A stretch of DNA of 64,000 nucleotides from Amycolatopsis umgeniensis (GCF_014205155.1 NZ_JACHMX010000001.1:372001-436000), one strand, 5' to 3'. Counted from the stretch's first letter, positions 44,755 through 54,201 are shown. Numbers and translations are program-made. The notes: a model not told the origin generated them from the letters alone.

Positions 44755-45580
44755 GACAGCCACACGCCCATTTGGTCGATCATCGCACTTTCGGCGTCTG
44801 ATCGAGTGCGAGGTGAGTCCGGCAGCTGCGGCGACCGGGCAGCGTCGACTGGTTCAGCCGCTTGCCCAAAGGTCCTCATCGCGGCATGTCAGGACGTTCG
44901 TGATGACGGGAGCGGCATGATTGCGCCGTACACGCCGGGTTGGGGTGGAACCGGGCGCGTCGCGATGAGAAAATGAGGTCGACCCGGATGGTGCAAGACA
45001 GCCGACTCCCAATGCCGTGCGGCCCTCGTGGGCGCCGCCGCCGGACAGCACACCGATGGGATCCGCCCCCAACGTCCTCCGCACTGAACTACGTGAGGTC
45101 GGCACCCAGACGGTCACGCAGGTCCGACCAGCCCCGGACCTGCTCGACCGGTCCGCGGTCGCCTTGGTCGCCAACGCCCGCCGCCGAACAGGCCGAGACC
45201 CGTACTGCACGAGCGGAACAGCGGGGGCCGACTCGACCGCGAGGCCAAACATCGGGCCGACCGCGCCCAAGCGCCCGCCGAGCGCAACGCGCGCGACGAC
45301 GACGCCTGCGTCCGCGCCGACGGACTGAAGCCAGGACGTCGACGAGACGTCCCGAATACGTAAGGATGTTCGACCGCGGTCCGGTCTACACACGATTCGC
45401 GCACCCAGCACGTCGAGACTTGAGTCCACCGTGTGAAACGGACGTATCGGCGCGACGCATGTGCTGCACTCGGGAACGCTGGCCTGGTCCGCTACCGCGG
45501 TGGCGTTGTCTACCAGGCCTCGGTGGTGCGGCAGTGCGCCGTTGGTGCACGGCCTGCGGGGTGAACCAGGGCGTTGAGCG
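44755..45580. other. Gene-poor region, possible decayed coding sequence
   Basis: 826 bp without a supported gene. It contains REP-like fragments (44882-44925, 45434-45445). The stretch 45190-45330 encodes charged Arg/Ala/Asp-rich strings in several frames, perhaps an old coding remnant, but no family is recognisable. Confidence 0.45.
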
Positions 45581-46147
45581 CTAGCGCAGGTATGCGAGGA
45601 GACCCACTTCTGGTTCCAGTGCGCCGGGCTGGGCGAGGGCTTGAAAGTCGGCCTCGACGGCGGCGCGATCCAGTGCGTGTGCCCGAACGGCTTCGTAGCG
45701 CACGATCGAGTAGAGGAAGACATCGAGGTTGTCGAACTGGGTGTTCGCCTCGATGACCTCCTCCTCGTGGAACCAGACGGCGACGCGGCCGTTGGTCAGC
45801 ATGACGTAGAGGTTTCCGCCGCCGTCGGAGGCGATGGACCACACGTCGTCGTCGGAGAGGGTTGTCTCGTAGTCGGAGTCGAGGATCTGGCAGTCGTTGC
45901 CGGCGAAGTCGAACCCGTAGGAGTCGTCGGTCACGTCGACGACCCACGGCAGTGTCCCTGACCTGACTCTGCGGTCGAACGCTGCGAGCGCCGCGGCGGC
46001 GTCCTGCGGTAGCCGGGCGAGGAACGGCTCGATCGGCCGGATCGGCTCATTGATCCGGATCGTCGGCCGGTCCGGGAACCAGCGGGCCAGGTCGGCGTCA
46101 AGGTCTCGGTCGCCGTAGCCGCCAAGCTGGTCGACGGTGAATTCCAT
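45581..46147 (-). CDS. SUKH/SMI1-like protein
   Basis: 188 residues from the ATG at 46147 (an ATG eight codons earlier is possible). The second half, DVWSIASDGGGNLYVMLTNG, then RVAVWFHEEE, resembles the SMI1/KNR4 (SUKH) fold. SUKH proteins are commonly immunity proteins for polymorphic toxins. There is no adjacent toxin gene, so an orphan immunity or general scaffold role is possible. Confidence 0.6.
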   Translation of the reverse strand: MEFTVDQLGGYGDRDLDADLARWFPDRPTIRINEPIRPIEPFLARLPQDAAAALAAFDRRVRSGTLPWVVDVTDDSYGFDFAGNDCQILDSDYETTLSDDDVWSIASDGGGNLYVMLTNGRVAVWFHEEEVIEANTQFDNLDVFLYSIVRYEAVRAHALDRAAVEADFQALAQPGALEPEVGLLAYLR

Positions 46148-46265
46148 CCGATGAGCATAGTGGTGTGTCATGGACGTCGACCCGGTAATCGATCTCGCGA
46201 CGCGATCGGCCGGCAATCGGCGAGCCGTCCAGGCATGACGCGCTCTTCGTTGTGGTCGCGGGGTG

Positions 46266-47039
46266 TCACGCGGCGGTGTAGCCGCCGTCGGCGGCGACGA
46301 CCGCGCCGGTGATGAACCCGGACCGGGGTGAGGCCAGGAAACCGATCACCTCGGCGATCTCCTCGGGCTGCGCGACACGGCCCAAGGGGTGGGCGTCGCC
46401 GAAGGAGCGCAGATACTCCCGGCTGTCCGCGCGGAAATTGTCGAGCATGTCGGTCTCGATCACTCCGGGGGCGACGACGTTGGCGCGGATGCCATGTGGG
46501 CCGCCCTCCAGCGCGAGCACCTTGGTCAGCTGCGCCAACGCCCCTTTCGACGCGCTGTAGGCCGCCGCATCGGCCAGACCGACCGTGCAGGCGAACGAGC
46601 CGACGGTGACGATCACACCCCCACCGCGTTCGCGCATCACCCGGAACGCCTCCCGGGCGTGCAGAAAAGTTCCGCGAGCGTTGACCGACATCAGTTCGTC
46701 CCAGTCGGCCGCGGTGGTCTCGGTGATCGGCTTGTTCACCGATCGGCCGGCGTTGCCGACCAGGATGTCCACGCCGCCGAACCGGTCGATCGCCGCGGCC
46801 ACCGACCGCACCGCGACGTCCTCCCGTGACACATCACCCACCAAAGTGGACACCCGGTCGAAACGGGCGGCGAGATCATCCACCTCGGGCCGAAGGTCCG
46901 TGGCCAGCACTCGCGCGCCGCGGGCGTGCAGCCAGGCGACCGTGGCCGCGCCGACCCCGCGGGCCGCCCCGGTGACCAGCGCGACCTTACCCTCCAGTTC
47001 ACGGCCTTCCGGCTCACGGATGGCGGATGGCACGCTCAT
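46266..47039 (-). CDS. SDR-family oxidoreductase
   Basis: 257 residues, classical short-chain dehydrogenase: NAD(P)-binding TGAARGVG near residue 24, VGNAG, catalytic Ser in VTVGSFAC and YSASKGAL (Tyr-x-x-x-Lys). The C terminus has the family-typical SGFITGAVVAADGGYTA. Its ATG overlaps the stop of the Atu4866 gene (ATGA). It is the last gene of the SARP-headed minus-strand run. Substrate unknown. Confidence 0.92.
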   Translation of the reverse strand: MSVPSAIREPEGRELEGKVALVTGAARGVGAATVAWLHARGARVLATDLRPEVDDLAARFDRVSTLVGDVSREDVAVRSVAAAIDRFGGVDILVGNAGRSVNKPITETTAADWDELMSVNARGTFLHAREAFRVMRERGGGVIVTVGSFACTVGLADAAAYSASKGALAQLTKVLALEGGPHGIRANVVAPGVIETDMLDNFRADSREYLRSFGDAHPLGRVAQPEEIAEVIGFLASPRSGFITGAVVAADGGYTAA

Positions 47040-47311
47040 CGCCGTGCCTGCCCTCGGTCGTCAGCGGCGGAGGACTCGCGATAGAGGACGAGATGCTCGT
47101 GATAGAGCACACCGTCGCGGATGTCGCCCGTCGCGGTGAACCCGGTGTCGTCCACGTAGTCGAGGTGGTTCCCGGTCACCGTGTAGCGACCGGTGTAGGC
47201 GCTGCGCCGTCCGCCGCGCGCTTCGTCGTAACGGCCATCGGTGCGCAGCTCCTGCCGGATATGCCCGTCCGCGGTGACCCACATGCCTGCCACGTCGATA
47301 TCGCTTGTCAT
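47036..47311 (-). CDS. Atu4866-domain protein
   Basis: 91 residues, small beta-barrel type: MWVTADGHIRQELRTDGRYD, AYTGRYTVTGNHLDYVDDTG and DGVLYHEHLVLYRE. This matches the Atu4866 family, whose members often neighbour SDR and redox enzymes; the function is unknown. The ATG was selected to give a compact domain; a longer frame exists. Coupled by ATGA to the SDR. Confidence 0.78.
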   Translation of the reverse strand: MTSDIDVAGMWVTADGHIRQELRTDGRYDEARGGRRSAYTGRYTVTGNHLDYVDDTGFTATGDIRDGVLYHEHLVLYRESSAADDRGQARR

Positions 47312-47419
47312 ACCGACCAGCGTCGGCGACGGACACAAGCGATGGCAGGACGTGTGATGGCTGGGTGCGCGGCATCCTCCCAACCGGACGGACAGCCATG
47401 CCCAACGACACCGGACCGA

Positions 47420-48262
47420 TCACGTCGCGGTGGAGATGGCCACGACTCCGACGAGGGAGAGGGCGATGCCGAACTGTTGCAGCCGCCCGAGCCGTTCCTT
47501 CAGCACGATCCGGGCAAGGGCGATGGTGACGATGGTGTGCAGCGAACCCAGGACGGCGGCGATACTCGCCATGCCGAGGTTGGAGGCGGTGGCATACAGG
47601 AAGTCGGCCGTGATGATGAGAACGCCGATGGCGGCGGTCGCGGGCAGGTCGGCCCCCGTGAACGTCACGCGTCGACGCTGGGCGGCGATGACGGTCGCGA
47701 TGGCGGTGACCGCCGTGAGCCGGGCGACCAGCAGGGCCCATCCGACGTCCTCGCCGCTGGCGTTGTGCATGGCGAGGAAGAAGGTCCCGAAGCCCAATGA
47801 CGCCAGCAGCCCGTAGAGGATGCTCGGCAGGGCCCGGGGGCTCGTGCCGCCGTCGTCCGGGGCCTTCGAGGTGATGACGAGGCCTACGAGCGCGAGGGCG
47901 AGCCCGGCGAACTGGAGCGGAGCGGGGACTTGTCCGGTCACCAGCCCGGCCACCAGCGGCACGACGGGTGCCGTCGCCGCGACCGGGGCGACGATGCCCA
48001 TCCGGCCGACCGCCAGCCCCCGGTAGAGAGCGGCGACGGCCGCCGTCTCGGCCAACCCGGCCATGGCCGCCTGGCCCAGTGAGGAGAGTTCGGGGAGAGG
48101 CGTGCCCTTCGCGGCGACAAGGGCCACGAGCAGGGCCAGCGCGGTGGTCTGCGAGATCAGCAGTACCGATGTCAAGGGGAGCGAACGGCTTTTGAGTCCA
48201 CCCAGGAAGTCGGACGTGCCCCAGCCGAGGCTGGCGCCCAAAGCGAGCAAGACGGCGAGCAT
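47420..48262 (-). CDS. EamA/DMT-family transporter
   Basis: 280 residues with ten membrane segments in two EamA repeats (LGWGTSDFLGGLKSRSLPL and SIAAVLGSLHTIVTIALARI, then VLKERLGRLQQFGIALSLVG). DMT proteins export amino acids and metabolites. It lies 16 bp after the alpha/beta hydrolase stop, in the SARP-headed run. Substrate unknown. Confidence 0.9.
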   Translation of the reverse strand: MLAVLLALGASLGWGTSDFLGGLKSRSLPLTSVLLISQTTALALLVALVAAKGTPLPELSSLGQAAMAGLAETAAVAALYRGLAVGRMGIVAPVAATAPVVPLVAGLVTGQVPAPLQFAGLALALVGLVITSKAPDDGGTSPRALPSILYGLLASLGFGTFFLAMHNASGEDVGWALLVARLTAVTAIATVIAAQRRRVTFTGADLPATAAIGVLIITADFLYATASNLGMASIAAVLGSLHTIVTIALARIVLKERLGRLQQFGIALSLVGVVAISTAT

Positions 48263-48278
48263 GGGGTCCTTTGGTCGT

Positions 48279-49148
48279 TCAGTGGCGGGCGGTGTGGTCG
48301 AGGATCGCCGGGACGACGGTGTCCCACTGGTCGCGAGGGAAGACCTCGTGTCCGGTCCGGGGCATCGCGAGGAAGAGCGCGCCGGGGATCTCGGCGGCCA
48401 GGGCGTGGCCGTGCTCGACCGGCAACAACGGGTCCTCGGTGCCGTGCAGGACCAGTGTCGGGGCGCTGATCTGACCGAGCCGGTGCCGCCATGGCTCCCC
48501 GGGATCCAGCAGGAACGGGTTGGTCAGCTGTGCGGCGATGTCGGCCGAGCGTTCGAGGACACGTCCGGAGAGCTCCCGCATGGCTGCCACGTCGAAGGGA
48601 CGCGAGGCGGCGGCGAAGGGACGTTCGGCCTCGACCAGATAGTCGAGAACGGCATCGCGGTCCGACCAATCAGGTTCGGCCGCCTCGGCCGAGAACACCT
48701 GCTCGAGCTCTTCCGACATCCGAGGCAGATCATCGTGGAAGTGCCCTGGCCCGCCGGGCGTCGAGGAGGCCAACGTCACTGAGGCGACCCGCTGAGGACA
48801 GTCGAGCGCCACGAGCTGGGCGACCGCGGCCCCCTGTGACATGCCGACCAGGTGGGCTTTGTCCAAGCCGAGCGCCGGCACCAACGCGGCGGCGTCGGCG
48901 GCCAGGTCGCGCAACGTGTGGGACGGGGAACCGGCCGGAGAGACCGTCGAGCGGCCGGCGTCCCTGCCGTCGTAGCGGACGACGTATCGGCCGCCGTCGA
49001 CGAGTCGCCGCACGAACTCCTCGTCCCAGTTCAGCAGGGAGTGGCCTCCGCCGTGGATCAACAGGATCGCCGGATCGGCGGGGTCCCCCGCGAGCCGAGT
49101 CGCCAGGTGTACCCCGTTGATCGGGAAGAACCGCTCGTCCGTGGTCAT
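48279..49148 (-). CDS. Alpha/beta hydrolase
   Basis: 289 residues. The oxyanion block is LLIHGGGHS, a YDGRDAGRST block follows, the nucleophile is GMSQGAAV, the acid is in HGTEDPLLPV and the histidine in RTGHEVFP. The block YDGRDAGRST resembles aclacinomycin methylesterase-type (RdmC) and other esterases of antibiotic clusters. An immediately upstream mini-ORF (49145-49174) overlaps its ATG by ATGA. The substrate is not predictable. Confidence 0.88.
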   Translation of the reverse strand: MTTDERFFPINGVHLATRLAGDPADPAILLIHGGGHSLLNWDEEFVRRLVDGGRYVVRYDGRDAGRSTVSPAGSPSHTLRDLAADAAALVPALGLDKAHLVGMSQGAAVAQLVALDCPQRVASVTLASSTPGGPGHFHDDLPRMSEELEQVFSAEAAEPDWSDRDAVLDYLVEAERPFAAASRPFDVAAMRELSGRVLERSADIAAQLTNPFLLDPGEPWRHRLGQISAPTLVLHGTEDPLLPVEHGHALAAEIPGALFLAMPRTGHEVFPRDQWDTVVPAILDHTARH

Positions 49149-49194
49149 GAAGACAGCCTCTCGTCGATGGTCATGAATGCGGCCCCTCGTCGGG
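49145..49194 (-). repeat. Duplicated start region with 9-codon leader ORF
   Basis: A 26-bp tandem direct repeat (49143-49168 and 49169-49194, 20/26 identical) duplicates the ribosome site and ATG of the hydrolase. The upstream copy creates a mini-ORF (49174-49145, MTIDERLSS) that ends in TGA overlapping the hydrolase ATG (ATGA), out of frame with it. It could couple or attenuate translation. Confidence 0.65.
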
Positions 49195-49211
49195 GTCCGT
49201 CACCCGCCCTG

Positions 49212-50114
49212 TCACGCCAGGGTCAGGACGGCCTTGCCCCGGACCTCGCGGGACAGCAGTGCTCCGGCGGCTTCGGCCGCTCGGTCCCAGGGGCCTCGCC
49301 AGCCCACCTGGGCGTCGAGTTCGCCGGTGGCCAGCAGCCCGACCAGGTGTGCCAGATCCTCGCCGAACGGGGCCGTGATGCTGAAGTTCTCGATCCGGCC
49401 ACGCAGGGACCGGACGCGAGCCTCCTCGAAGTCGATCGTGGTGGGTTCCTTGGACGCCTTGCCGATCGCCTGGACCACGCCGTCGTCTTCCAGCCGGTAG
49501 AACGCCTCGGCGAGCTGGCTTCCGCCCACGTTGTCGAGCACGCCGTACACGCGCTCCGTCAATTCCTCGGGGCCGACGACGATCTCGGCCGCGCCCAGCT
49601 CGCGCAGCCCGGCCGCACGCTGCGGCCCGCCTACCGACGCGACCACGTGAGCCCCGGCCTTGGCGGCGAGCTGGACGGCGAACCTGCCGACGCCGCCCGA
49701 GGCGCCGGTCACCAATACTCTGCGGCCGTCGACGGGACCGAGCCGCCGGAGGGCCTGGAACGCGGTGACGCCGGCCACGGGCAACGCCGCGGTCAGAGCC
49801 AGATCGACGTCCGCGGGGACGACGGCCAGGTCGGCGGTACTGACGGCGCGCTGCTCAGCCCAGGCTCCCGACCAGTCGAACGTCACCACCCGGGTGCCCA
49901 CGGCCGGGCCGGAGCCGTCGGCCGCCGCCCGCACCACCACCCCGGCGGCGTCCCAGCCCGGAACATTCCGGGGGCGAGGAACCGGCGACCGGTAGGCCAC
50001 CTCACCGAAGTTGAGGGAGACAGCCGCCACCTCGACCAGGACCTGGCCGGGAGCGGGGACCGGGTCGGGAACGTCGGCGAAGGTCAGCTCCGGGGCGAAG
50101 ACGAGTGCTCTCAT
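49212..50114 (-). CDS. Zinc-independent quinone oxidoreductase (MDR family)
   Basis: 300 residues. The GroES-like N-terminal domain is followed by the nucleotide-binding GASGGVGRFAVQLAAKAGAH. The zinc ligands of alcohol dehydrogenases are absent, as in NADPH:quinone reductases. The ATG at 50114 was chosen over an earlier GTG-type frame. It directly follows the SARP regulator (45 bp) and probably reduces quinones or enones. Confidence 0.9.
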   Translation of the reverse strand: MRALVFAPELTFADVPDPVPAPGQVLVEVAAVSLNFGEVAYRSPVPRPRNVPGWDAAGVVVRAAADGSGPAVGTRVVTFDWSGAWAEQRAVSTADLAVVPADVDLALTAALPVAGVTAFQALRRLGPVDGRRVLVTGASGGVGRFAVQLAAKAGAHVVASVGGPQRAAGLRELGAAEIVVGPEELTERVYGVLDNVGGSQLAEAFYRLEDDGVVQAIGKASKEPTTIDFEEARVRSLRGRIENFSITAPFGEDLAHLVGLLATGELDAQVGWRGPWDRAAEAAGALLSREVRGKAVLTLA

Positions 50115-50159
50115 GGGCCCCACCCTGCCGAGGGCCACGCACGATTCGCTGACGGTCCC

Positions 50160-53045
50160 TCACGGCCTGATCAACGAGCGGATCCGATCCACGTCGCCGC
50201 GTTCGGCGGGCGGGAGCGGCGCGCCGACCGACGCGCGAAGATCCTCTGCCTCCCCGAGCAGCCGGGCCGCCTCGACGGGAGAGCCCTCAAGCGCCTCGAC
50301 CTCGGCCAGGCCCTCCAACGCCAGTGCCACCGAACGCGGATCACCGACCTCACGAGCCGCGTTCAGGCCACGTGTGTGCAGACGACGCGCCACGGCCGTC
50401 TCGCCCCGCGCCGCCGCGACGAAGCCGAGCTCCGCCAGGATCAGGGTCACCCCGTAGAACGGCACCCCGAACTCGGTCTCCAACCGCCGGTTCCAGTTCA
50501 ACGACTCCCGCAGCAGCGTCTCGGCGCGGTCGAGTTCGCCCGATCTGCGCGCCACCAGCGCCAGCCCGACTCGCGCGAACTCCTCGGCGAACCGGTTCGC
50601 CTGCTCGGCAGCCACCCGCATGCCCTGCTCATGCAGATCGGTGGACCGTTTCAGATCCCCGGTCAGCAGCGCGACCCGGCCCAGACTGGACAGCCGGTAG
50701 GAGACGTCCGTCCGCAACCCGAGGTCCTCCGCGATCCGCAGTCCCTCACTGTGCAGCCGCCTGGCACGTGCATGGTCACCAGTGACCTCGGCGAGGTAGC
50801 CGAGCATGTCGGACGCCTGGAGATGCCCCCAGCGGTCGCCGAGCTCACCGAACAGATCGATGCTCTGCTCCCCGCTGGTCGCGGCCAGCGCGAAGTCGCC
50901 CCGGAACATCGCCAGCTTGGTACGGCTCGCCAGCGCGGCAGCCTCACCCCACCGATCACCCCGCGCCCTGAACTCGGCCAGCGCCTCGTCCAACAGCCCG
51001 GAGGCGGCCTCGACGTCCCCGAAGTGCAGATGGGCATGGGCCAGGAACCACCGCGAACGCGCGTCGGCGAACACAGGCCCCTCGACCCGGCCCGCACCCG
51101 ACAGCAGCGCGAAACCCGCGCCCCACGCCGTTCCTTTCGTGCGCCGGTACCCCTCCTGGTGCCTTCCGCGCAGGTACCAGTACCAGGTCAGCGCCTGGAC
51201 CAGCCGGGACGGTGCCGCCCGGTCGAGCACGGCGCGCAGGTTCAGGTCCTCCTCGTCGAGCCGCGCGAGCCACTGCCGCTGCCCGCCGCTGTACAGGTGC
51301 GGGGCGGCCCGCTCCGCCAGGCCGGTGTAGTAGCGGTCGCGGAGCTCGAAGACGGAGGCGTCGGCGTCGAGCCGTTCCAGGCAGTAGGCCGTGACGCTCT
51401 CCAGGAGCCGGTACCGGGGAGCGCCGGTCACCATCGACCGGTTCACGAGCTGGTCCAGCAGGTCGAGATCGACGCCGACGGCCTCGGCGGCCTCCAGCGT
51501 GCACCCGCCGGGATGCACGGCCAGCGCCAGCATCCCGGCACGCTGCTCCTCGGTGAGCTGCTCCCAGCTCCAGTCGATCACCGCCCGGAGGGTCTGCTGC
51601 CGGGCAGGTCTGCCCCGGCTCGAGCCGCCCAGCAGCCGGAACCGGTCGTCCAGGCGTTCGGCGACTCCGCGCACACCGAGCGCCCGCACCCGGACGGCGG
51701 CCAGTTCCAACGCGAGCGGAAGTCCGTCCAGCCTCGCGCAGACGGCCTCCGCCCAGTGCACGTCCCCGGCGTCCAGCGGCACGCCCGCCCGTTCGGCGAA
51801 CAGGTCGAACGCGGCGGCCCGGTCGAGCGGCGGCACCACGAAGACGGTCTCAGCCGGCAAGGCCAACGGCTCCCGGCTGGTGGCGAGAACCCGAACGCCG
51901 GGGGCTGCCCGCAGCAGCGTCGCCGCCACGGCAGCGGCCTCCTCGATCAGGTGCTCGCAGTTGTCCAGCACCAGCAGCAGCCGCCGGGTCCGAAGCGCGT
52001 CGGCCAGCCGGTCCGCGACCTCGGGAACGGGCACCTGCGGCGGCGCGGAGGTCTCGTCCCGGACACCGAGCACGGCCGCCACCAGCTCGGCGACGCGGCC
52101 GTCAGAGCCCGCCAGCTCGACCAGCCACACGCCGTCGGGGAACACGGCCTCCGAAGCCGCCGCCAGGGCCAGCCTTGTCTTGCCGACCCCACCGGGACCG
52201 GTCAGGGTGACCAGCCGTTCCTCCTCCAGCAGCTCATGGAGCCTCGCGACCTCGCCCTCCCGCCCGATGAGCGACGTGACCTGCGCGGGCAGGGACGAGG
52301 TGAAGGGGACGGCGACAGGGGGAAGGCCCAGATCCTGGTTCAGGATCGCCCGGTGCAGCGCCATCAGGTCGGGGCCGGGGTCCAGTCCCAGCTCATCGGC
52401 GAGTCGTTCGCGCAGGTCCGTGTATCCGGCCAGCGCTTCGCTCTGCCGTCCCGCGCGGTACAGCGCTCGAAGGTGCGCGGCACGCAGCCGTTCCCGGAGC
52501 GGATGCCGGGCCACGAGTTCGCTCAGCTCGTCGGCCAGCCGTTGGTGCTCGCCGAGCGCCAGCCGCACTTCCGCCTGCTCCTCCAGCGCCGTCAGCCGCT
52601 GCTCGTCGAGCCGGACAGCCGAGCCGTAGGCGAACGTGTCACGGAAGTCGGCGTATGCGGGGCCGCGCCACAACGCCAGCGCGTCGGTCAGCAGATCCGC
52701 CCTGGTCCGCAGGTCCCGGCTGGCCAGCGCCGCCGAGAACAGCGTGCCGAACTCCACGGCGTCCACCGCGGTGCTGGCAAGGGAGTACCCAGTCGGCCCG
52801 TAGGCGACCAGCGCGCGGTCGCCCAAGGCACGCCGGAGCTGGGAGACCTTGGTCTGCAGGGTGTTGGCGGGATTCCCCGGCTGGTCCTCGCCCCACAAGG
52901 AGTCCAGCAACCGGTCGGTCGACACCGGACGCCCCTCGTGCAGCAGGAGCGCGGCGAGCAGCGCCCTCACCTTCAGCTCCGGCACCCGAACGAGCGTGCC
53001 GTCCGCCGCCCACACCGAAAGCGGGCCCAGTACACCGAATCGCAT
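50160..53045 (-). CDS. SARP/AfsR-like regulator with BTAD, NB-ARC and TPR domains
   Basis: 961 residues. The N-terminal OmpR-like winged helix (~1-90, MRFGVLGPLSVWAADGTLV) and BTAD (~95-245) are SARP-type. An NB-ARC ATPase follows with Walker A TGPGGVGKTRLAL and LLLVLDNCEH. C-terminal TPRs (~600-950) complete an AfsR-like protein. It binds DNA repeats and recruits polymerase. It heads a minus-strand run of redox genes and is divergent from the FMN reductase gene, with 88 bp between, where its sites are expected. Start: ATG preferred to the preceding GTG. Confidence 0.93.
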   Translation of the reverse strand: MRFGVLGPLSVWAADGTLVRVPELKVRALLAALLLHEGRPVSTDRLLDSLWGEDQPGNPANTLQTKVSQLRRALGDRALVAYGPTGYSLASTAVDAVEFGTLFSAALASRDLRTRADLLTDALALWRGPAYADFRDTFAYGSAVRLDEQRLTALEEQAEVRLALGEHQRLADELSELVARHPLRERLRAAHLRALYRAGRQSEALAGYTDLRERLADELGLDPGPDLMALHRAILNQDLGLPPVAVPFTSSLPAQVTSLIGREGEVARLHELLEEERLVTLTGPGGVGKTRLALAAASEAVFPDGVWLVELAGSDGRVAELVAAVLGVRDETSAPPQVPVPEVADRLADALRTRRLLLVLDNCEHLIEEAAAVAATLLRAAPGVRVLATSREPLALPAETVFVVPPLDRAAAFDLFAERAGVPLDAGDVHWAEAVCARLDGLPLALELAAVRVRALGVRGVAERLDDRFRLLGGSSRGRPARQQTLRAVIDWSWEQLTEEQRAGMLALAVHPGGCTLEAAEAVGVDLDLLDQLVNRSMVTGAPRYRLLESVTAYCLERLDADASVFELRDRYYTGLAERAAPHLYSGGQRQWLARLDEEDLNLRAVLDRAAPSRLVQALTWYWYLRGRHQEGYRRTKGTAWGAGFALLSGAGRVEGPVFADARSRWFLAHAHLHFGDVEAASGLLDEALAEFRARGDRWGEAAALASRTKLAMFRGDFALAATSGEQSIDLFGELGDRWGHLQASDMLGYLAEVTGDHARARRLHSEGLRIAEDLGLRTDVSYRLSSLGRVALLTGDLKRSTDLHEQGMRVAAEQANRFAEEFARVGLALVARRSGELDRAETLLRESLNWNRRLETEFGVPFYGVTLILAELGFVAAARGETAVARRLHTRGLNAAREVGDPRSVALALEGLAEVEALEGSPVEAARLLGEAEDLRASVGAPLPPAERGDVDRIRSLIRP

Positions 53046-53133
53046 CACACGAGGCTATCCGCAGCCGACCCCCAGCCGATCATGCGCGGCCCCGCGCACA
53101 GTGGAGGCAGCCGACGAAGCGGGAAGGGACGAG

Positions 53134-53640
53134 ATGCGCATCGCGATCATTATCGGGAGCATCCAGGAGGGTCGCTTCGGCCTTGCCGCCGCCGACTGGC
53201 TCGCCGCCAGGGCGTACCGCCGCCCCGACCTCGATGTGGACGTCATCGACCTCGCACAGGCGTGGCTGCCCACGGTCCTCCCCGCCGAACCCCCGGCCAC
53301 CGGTGGCCCACCCGCCGTCGAGGACCTGCGGCCGTGGCTCGCCACCGCCGACGGCTTCGTCATCGTGACCTCGGAAGACAACCACAGCTTCCCCGCCTCG
53401 CTGAAGAACGCCATCGACTGGTACCGCGAGGAGTGGAGGGCCAAACCCGTGGCCTTCGTCGCCTACGGGGCCGAGTCCGGCGGCCTGCGCGCCGTCGACC
53501 ACCTCCGGCCCGTCTTCACCTCCCTCGCCGCCGCATGCGTCGGCGACCCCGTCACCTTCCGCTTCCGCAACGCTCCCGACGACGCGGCGGCCGAACGGCT
53601 GCTCGACGACCTCAAAGACCATCACCACGCACACCGTTGA
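53134..53640 (+). CDS. NADPH-dependent FMN reductase-like flavoprotein
   Basis: 168 residues, flavodoxin-like. FMN-binding blocks are GSIQEGRFG and SEDNHSFPASLKNAIDWY, with YGAESGGLRA. Family members reduce FMN, quinones or azo dyes. AAGGGACG precedes the ATG. It is divergent from the SARP gene and in front of the Rid gene. A chosen upstream frame would run into the SARP gene and is rejected. Confidence 0.9.
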   Translation: MRIAIIIGSIQEGRFGLAAADWLAARAYRRPDLDVDVIDLAQAWLPTVLPAEPPATGGPPAVEDLRPWLATADGFVIVTSEDNHSFPASLKNAIDWYREEWRAKPVAFVAYGAESGGLRAVDHLRPVFTSLAAACVGDPVTFRFRNAPDDAAAERLLDDLKDHHHAHR

Positions 53641-53734
53641 GTGCCCGAGGTGTCCTCGCCCCGCTCACCACCCTGACCATCGCCGCCGGAACACCGGCGA
53701 CGATCCACACCCACTACTGACGGGAAGCACAGTC

Positions 53735-54136
53735 ATGTCGCACACGATCATCAATCCCGAGACCCTGCACAACCCGGTCGGCTACGGCTACAGCCACCTC
53801 GCCCGCACCAGCGGCGGCCTGGTGTTCGTCGCGGGACAGTACGCCTCGGACGGCGAGGGGCATGTGACCTCTCCCGACTTCACCGACCAGGTCCGCCAGT
53901 CCCTGATCAACCTGCGCACGGCCTTGGCCGCCGTTGGACTCGACTACCAGCAGGTGATCCAGATCCGCACCTACATCGTCGACCACGACGCCGACAAGCT
54001 CGCTGTGGTGGCCCGGCTCATCGGGGAGATCTGGGGAGACGTCCCGCCGACCCAGACCCTCACCGGGGTGGCCGCCTTGGCTCTGCCCGACATGCTCTTC
54101 GAGATCGACGCGATCGCCGTCCAGCCGACCGAGTGA
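53735..54136 (+). CDS. Rid (YjgF/UK114) family protein without the RidA arginine
   Basis: 133 residues of the trimeric Rid fold (FVAGQYASDGEGHV and LANLxxAL-like LINLRTALAAVGLDYQQVIQ, RTYIVDHD). The ARSxVEV arginine that makes RidA an imine deaminase is replaced (LTGVAALALPDMLFEIDAIAV), so it belongs to the Rid4-7 group of uncertain activity. It lies 94 bp after the FMN reductase and ends before a strong terminator. Confidence 0.88.
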   Translation: MSHTIINPETLHNPVGYGYSHLARTSGGLVFVAGQYASDGEGHVTSPDFTDQVRQSLINLRTALAAVGLDYQQVIQIRTYIVDHDADKLAVVARLIGEIWGDVPPTQTLTGVAALALPDMLFEIDAIAVQPTE

Positions 54137-54146
54137 CCCGCCCCTC

Positions 54147-54186
54147 CCGATGTCCCGGCGACCCGGAAAGGTCGCCGGGACATCGG
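54147..54186. terminator. Bidirectional terminator, 17-bp stem
   Basis: Arms 54147-54163 and 54170-54186 (CCGATGTCCCGGCGACC and complement) form a perfect stem with a 6-nt loop between the convergent Rid and SDR genes. Confidence 0.9.
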
Positions 54187-54201
54187 CTATGCGGCCGCTG
54201 G

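Noticed and set aside
44940..45584. Plus-strand open frame rich in Arg, Pro and Ser.
   Set aside because: No recognisable domain, no ribosome site and several competing frames. It looks like decayed or non-coding DNA.
53637..53720. A 27-codon TTG-started frame (LSARGVLAPLTTLTI and so on) overlapping the FMN reductase stop.
   Set aside because: No family, weak start, and it ends just before the Rid gene's ribosome region. Not enough support for a gene.
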